A DNA stretch of 64,000 bases from Bactericera cockerelli (taxonomy: Eukaryota; Arthropoda; Insecta; Hemiptera; Triozidae): positions 52,684,226 to 52,748,225 of the forward strand of contig CM044955.1 of assembly GCA_024516035.1 (NCBI GenBank). The letters are read 5' to 3'. The notes beneath the pieces are model-generated. The model was given only the letters and a program-made list of their open reading frames with translations. It was not told the DNA's origin and did no database searches. Position numbers and translations under genes: made by a program. This document shows, piece after piece, positions 60,273 through 64,000 of the stretch. Numbering within the stretch: position 1 is the first letter of the stretch; every line of letters begins with the position of its first letter.

Positions 60273-60543
60273 CAGGGTGAGACAATAGTCTCTCACCCCA
60301 ACCCCAGTATGTTTACCATCCTGTATCTCAAGAACCGGTTGGTAATTGTTTGATTAAGGTATATATTTTTTTTTTTTAATATGAAATCCGTTTATTCAGA
60401 TCTTACAAATGAAATACTATTCAACCTTTTATGATAATTTTAGGTTTAGGTTGGCAGTAGATACAGTGTACAGGCTGACCACCGGGCGGGGTGAAACTTT
60501 ATGCTCACCTTGAACAAATTGTACATGTTTATGAAACACCCTG
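60273..60543. mobile_element. possible mariner-like MITE with CAGGGTG ends
   Basis: CAGGGTGAGAC at the left and the inverse ACACCCTG at the right, 271 bp apart. The left flank is TA but the right flank is TG, so the target duplication is not preserved or the right end is misplaced. Confidence 0.4.
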
Positions 60544-62497
60544 TGTAAAATATGTACTATGTTGTGTGAATATATTCTCTATATCTGCGGTGAATTACTC
60601 ATCTGATAGGTTTTCGATCGGACAGAGAGTGGTAAAAATGATGAGGCGGACAAATACTTAGTGGTAACGTGGTGAGATAAGAGTGACGTGTGTTTCCTAG
60701 AATGAGAGAAGAATAATGCTGAATTGTTAATGAGATATGTGTGGTATTGATTTTTAATAATACCAGATTTCAATTTTCCACAAGCCAGAAGATAAAAGAT
60801 ATGTTTTTTATTTGTTAAAAAAAAAATAGCATAACTACCTTTAATAACTATGGTCATTTTCCACGAAAAAATAAAACAAATTTTCCATCAATAATCACCA
60901 CAGATATCAAATTATTGTTTTACAAAAAATAATTATCATCCAATTATTTTGATTGGATTATTAATATAAATATTATATAGATTAAATTTCTTACCTTCAC
61001 AATTATGGTAATTTCATGTTATATTATAAACTATGCCCCCTTACATGCCCCCTTACATGGGGAGGCCTCAGATATTAATCTGATTTTGTACAAGATGCCC
61101 ATATACTATGTATTTATGTTGTGTGTAAATTTAATTGTACAAATAAAGGATTTTTACATTACATTATAAACTATATTTCTCGTTACTGAGCTGTTGATTC
61201 AGGGTGAGGTTCATTTTTTTTTTTTTTTACAACTAAAACAAAACAAAACAAAACCCAGAGCTATTTAAGGGGTAGTTGTTACATACGATGTGCCTGTTAG
61301 TTGTTGACATCGAGTTTTTTTGTCTCCAATATTATGCATTAGGCTTAAGTATCTCTACCAACAAACCTCAACCATAATGTAAAAAATTTAAGCAAATGAG
61401 AGATGAGCGTTCTTCAAAACTAGGAAAAGTAGTGAGTCAAGAGTGTGTGATTGAGGAAATGCTAGAGAGTCGAGAGAAGTGGGTGGGAATATGTTGAAAA
61501 GATGGTGAGAGACATCATACGTATAAAAGAGAGACACGGGAGAGCCCTACAACTGGATCGGTAGGCCCTATTAGCACTGCACTTGAAGTAATGAAAATAT
61601 TTCGGTTCCAAGTGCGGTATGCTATTAGGAGAGGTGGGATTTTAGTGGGTGGAAATCCCATACCCCAGGCTCAGATCTGGGTGTCTTTAAAAGATTTTTC
61701 CCCGTCCTTCCTTTGAAAAAAATATAGTAAAAAAATGTGGAGGTTAAAGTGTTAAACAATGCAAACCCGTGTATGTTTGAGAAAATGCAAAGTGAAATAA
61801 AAAGATCTGAAGGCGAGTCAACTCCCAATGAAGCAACATGCTACCTTGCACCATTTTGACCTGGTTCTCCAGGGTTTTCATTGAAACCCTTACAATTAAC
61901 ACTGCGCCCTAATTAGATCTAATGTGACGTACCCTTATTATTATCTGACCTCACTTGACCTGGTACCCTGCACCATGTTTCAAGAACATTTCAGCCGAAA
62001 GCAACAAGGGCAAATGTGTTACAAATGTCAATGGCTACAATCAGATGTTCATGATGGTTCTGAAGACTTGCTGCTCCTTGCTCCAGGAAACATTTATTTT
62101 CTTGTGTGCTGCGGCTGTTCCATGCTTCAATCTTATCTCAGTGTAATACCGCTTTTAGTGAGAATATGGAGCAAAATACAACTATTGCGCAAAGGATAGG
62201 TAAAATACTTACCAGTAACATCACGAAACTATGAGCCATACACTAAAGGGGTTTGTTTATTAGGTTTACAGGAAACAAGGAGGCACATAAAAAGGGCACT
62301 TTGGAAAATGTGTTACCGTATTCCTCTCTGCAGTTCTGTGCTTTTCATCCTATAAACAATTTTGTACATTGTACCTATATACCAACATACGTAAATAACT
62401 TATGTGTAAATACACCTAATACACATGTGCCTCTAAAATAGTCCTTGTAGAAAGAATTTTGTTCTAGTTATGTAAATTATTTACCCACGAAAATGTC
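60544..62497. other. unassigned DNA, about 2 kb
   Basis: 61120-61172 (AATTGTACAAATAAAGGATT then TTTACATTACATTATAAA) looks like a retroelement 3' end with TACAT-type repeats. CCCTTACATG occurs twice near 61038. Frames of 60-90 codons (60579-60857, 61924-62199) have no domains I recognise. Confidence 0.35.
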
Positions 62498-62625
62498 GGA
62501 AGTGCCAGCCTCACGTGTTTGGAGGGAACAGAATTTTCTTCGAAAAGTCTGCTCCAACCGGGTACCGAACTCGGGATCTCTGGACCACGGGCAGTAGTAA
62601 CAACCGTTACGCCACGGAGTCTGAG
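62498..62625 (-). mobile_element. SINE-D head copy
   Basis: In reverse: AGACTCCGTGGCGTAACGGT (A box), ACTGCCCGTGGTCCAGAGAT, CCCGAGTTCGGTACCCGGTT (B box) and GGAGCAGACTTTTCGAAGAA. The central domain is lost after TCCCTCCAAACACGTGAGGC. Confidence 0.75.
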
Positions 62626-63135
62626 GTCGGTAATGATGTTGAATATTGATGATGTGTCGCTATTTAGATTTTGTAGAAATATTATTTTATTTTAATATCG
62701 TAATTATCTTTTTGAGTAAAAAAACTAGTCTATATTCTTAAAGTTGTAGATTTATTTCCGATCCAAATTTAAAATTTTGAAGGTCCATGGCACATTAGTA
62801 TAGATCTTGAAAGATACACTTTTGATCCGTTCCGAATAACGTGATTTTCATATCAAAATGATTAATCATGGATATTATCTACCTACCTACTAATTTAGGT
62901 GTTGCTAAGAACATAAAAAATAATAGCACCTGACGAGATTTGAGTGGATGATGGATATTCAGACCATATTTCCCCGTCAGATTATCATAAATGCATTAAT
63001 CTGATTCATCTTACTGATCTGATCCAGTGGTTCCCAACACAGGATGACCGGCGCCCCTCACGGTCTTGCAGACTTACCTGGCAAGCAGTAGCAGGACCAT
63101 AATATAAGGCTCCCTCGTACAATGCGATCTGAGAT
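62626..63135. other. unassigned DNA
   Basis: No recognisable gene. Confidence 0.3.
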
Positions 63136-63278
63136 TTATCATTTTTGTGATAATCACTTTCGTAATATCACAACTTCTCAAACTCACTTTAGTAAATCTA
63201 CGCTCAAACTGGGACTTGAACCAGTGACCTCCAGGTTACAAGTCCGCCGCCTTATCGATCAAGCTACTGAGGTCGGTT
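63136..63278 (-). mobile_element. SINE-A copy, left arm of an inverted pair
   Basis: In reverse: ACCGACCTCAGTAGCTTGAT, GGACTTGTAACCTGGAGGTC, GGTTCAAGTCCCAGTTTGAG and the stem-loop region GATATTAC-GAAA-GTGATTATC. Full length. Confidence 0.8.
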
Positions 63279-63302
63279 GATGCAATCTGATAGTTGAGAA
63301 TA

Positions 63303-63442
63303 CCGACCTCAGTAGCTTGATCGATAAGGCAGCGGACTTGTAACCTGAAGGTCGGTGGTTTAAGTCCCGGTTTCAGCGTACATTAGTAAAGCGGGTTTGA
63401 GTAGTTATGATATCACTAAAGGATTAACACAAATATGAAAAC
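63303..63442 (+). mobile_element. SINE-A copy, right arm of an inverted pair
   Basis: CCGACCTCAGTAGCTTGATC, GGACTTGTAACCTGAAGGTC, GGTTTAAGTCCCGGTTTCAG and a worn stem-loop (GATATCACTAAAGGATTAAC). It lies head-to-head with the previous copy, only ~25 bp away. Confidence 0.8.
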
Positions 63443-63667
63443 TTTTTTTTACTATACTTGAGCACTTGCTAATAAAGAGCAGTTTCGAAATCCAAAAGCA
63501 CTCAAAAAAACCCTCACCCACACACCTCCCCATAGCTGCTACCTTGCCTATTCTCTCCATGCCCACGTGTAATGAACCCTTTGGATGCCCACTGAATAAC
63601 AACTTATTATTGTCCTGGGCTCCTTCAGGGTCCAGTGTGTTTCTAGGTTAAGTGTGCTTAAATTTTA
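63443..63667. other. unassigned DNA
   Basis: Short frames on both strands (63405-63651). No recognisable domain. Confidence 0.3.
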
Positions 63668-64000
63668 TACAGTCGAACATGGATATAAGAGAACTGAAGG
63701 GTCGAGAGTATTTCTCTCTTATATTCGGGGCTCACTTATTTAATATTATTTTCCCTTATAGAGAAGTAAATTGTACCTCGAAATTGTTCTCTTATATCCA
63801 GGTTTCTCTTATATCCAGGTTTCTCTCATATCAAGGTTTCTCTTATATCCAGGTTTCTCTCATATCCAGGTTTCTCTTATATCCTGGTTTCTCTTACATC
63901 CAGATTTCTCTTACATCCCAGGTTTCTCTAATGAATAGGTTATTTTTCTTAATAAAGAGGTAAATTAGACCTAAAAATTATTCTCTTATATCCAGGTTTC
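63668..64000 (+). mobile_element. pogo-like element start with TIR-derived minisatellite, runs off the window
   Basis: TA then CAGTCGAACATGGATATAAG AGAAC gives a pogo/Tigger-type terminus at 63670. From about 63786 onward, units of ~17 bp (GGTTTCTCTTATATCCA) repeat about ten times, with interruptions to 63965. The unit resembles the reverse complement of the terminus (TCTCTTATATCCATG). The other end of the element is beyond 64000. Confidence 0.6.
63786..63925 (+). repeat. 17-bp minisatellite, about eight contiguous units
   Basis: TTCTCTTATATCCAGGT repeated with small changes (ATATCAAGG, ATATCCTGG, ACATCCAGA). Another unit appears at the very end of the window. Confidence 0.88.

Noticed and set aside
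61924..62199. 91-codon frame with Cys-rich translation
   Set aside because: Two overlapping frames are equally open, there is no domain and no homology I recognise. Chance seems likelier.

Overview
The window is an AT-rich piece of a eukaryotic nuclear genome, a scaffold with one 100-N assembly gap at 29623-29722. It is almost certainly arthropod and probably insect. This is inferred from its mobile elements: a Mag-like Ty3/Gypsy element, a BEL/Pao element, an RNase H-bearing I/Jockey-type non-LTR element, Helitron and mariner/pogo-type non-autonomous elements, and many tRNA-derived and 5S rRNA-derived SINEs. I found no convincing host protein-coding exon, no functional tRNA or rRNA gene and no CRISPR or operon structure. 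Every protein segment I can recognise belongs to a retroelement or a DNA transposon.

Layout. 1-14 kb: SINE copies of several families, a 1.06-kb terminal-inverted-repeat element with an 8-bp target duplication (2211-3272), long purine or pyrimidine tracts (4.1-4.4, 8.2-8.5, 9.8-10.7, 12.4-12.6 kb) and anonymous AT-rich DNA. 14.29-18.64 kb: a nested element. A Ty3/Gypsy element has identical 202-bp LTRs and a 5-bp target duplication. It keeps gag and protease, has lost most of RT-RNaseH-integrase, and is split by a 5'-truncated non-LTR element lying in the opposite direction. 18.6-26.5 kb: SINE remnants, a large palindrome and a Helentron-like remnant. 26.57-29.62 kb: the 3' part of a BEL/Pao element on the minus strand (LTR, polypurine tract, integrase, RNase H region), frameshifted and cut by the gap. 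29.7-44 kb: SINEs, a second copy of the 8-bp-TSD element in the opposite orientation (35248-36233) and a Helentron-like element (42326-42962). 44-53 kb: a 12-unit minisatellite, an 852-bp palindromic mariner-like element, composite 5S SINEs, a TA-flanked element with a paralogous empty site, a 252-bp Helitron, and a pogo/Tigger-like element that keeps the C-terminal end of its transposase with a PCNA-box-like motif. 53-64 kb: more SINE copies, two SINEs in close inverted orientation, and a minisatellite built from the terminal sequence of a pogo-like element, which runs off the window.

How the parts work together. The most interesting signal is modular. Different Pol III-type heads (5S-like and several tRNA-like) are joined to shared central and 3' modules. 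The 3' module carries a short stem-loop whose arms differ between families but still pair (AATGCC/GGCATT, AATGCT/AGCATT, ATTGCC/GGCAAT), followed by a TAA-rich tail. This looks like a set of SINEs that have converged on, or exchanged, a LINE-type 3' recognition hairpin. All family names used here (SINE-A to SINE-G, T domain) are local labels. They come from reading the sequence, not from a database search.
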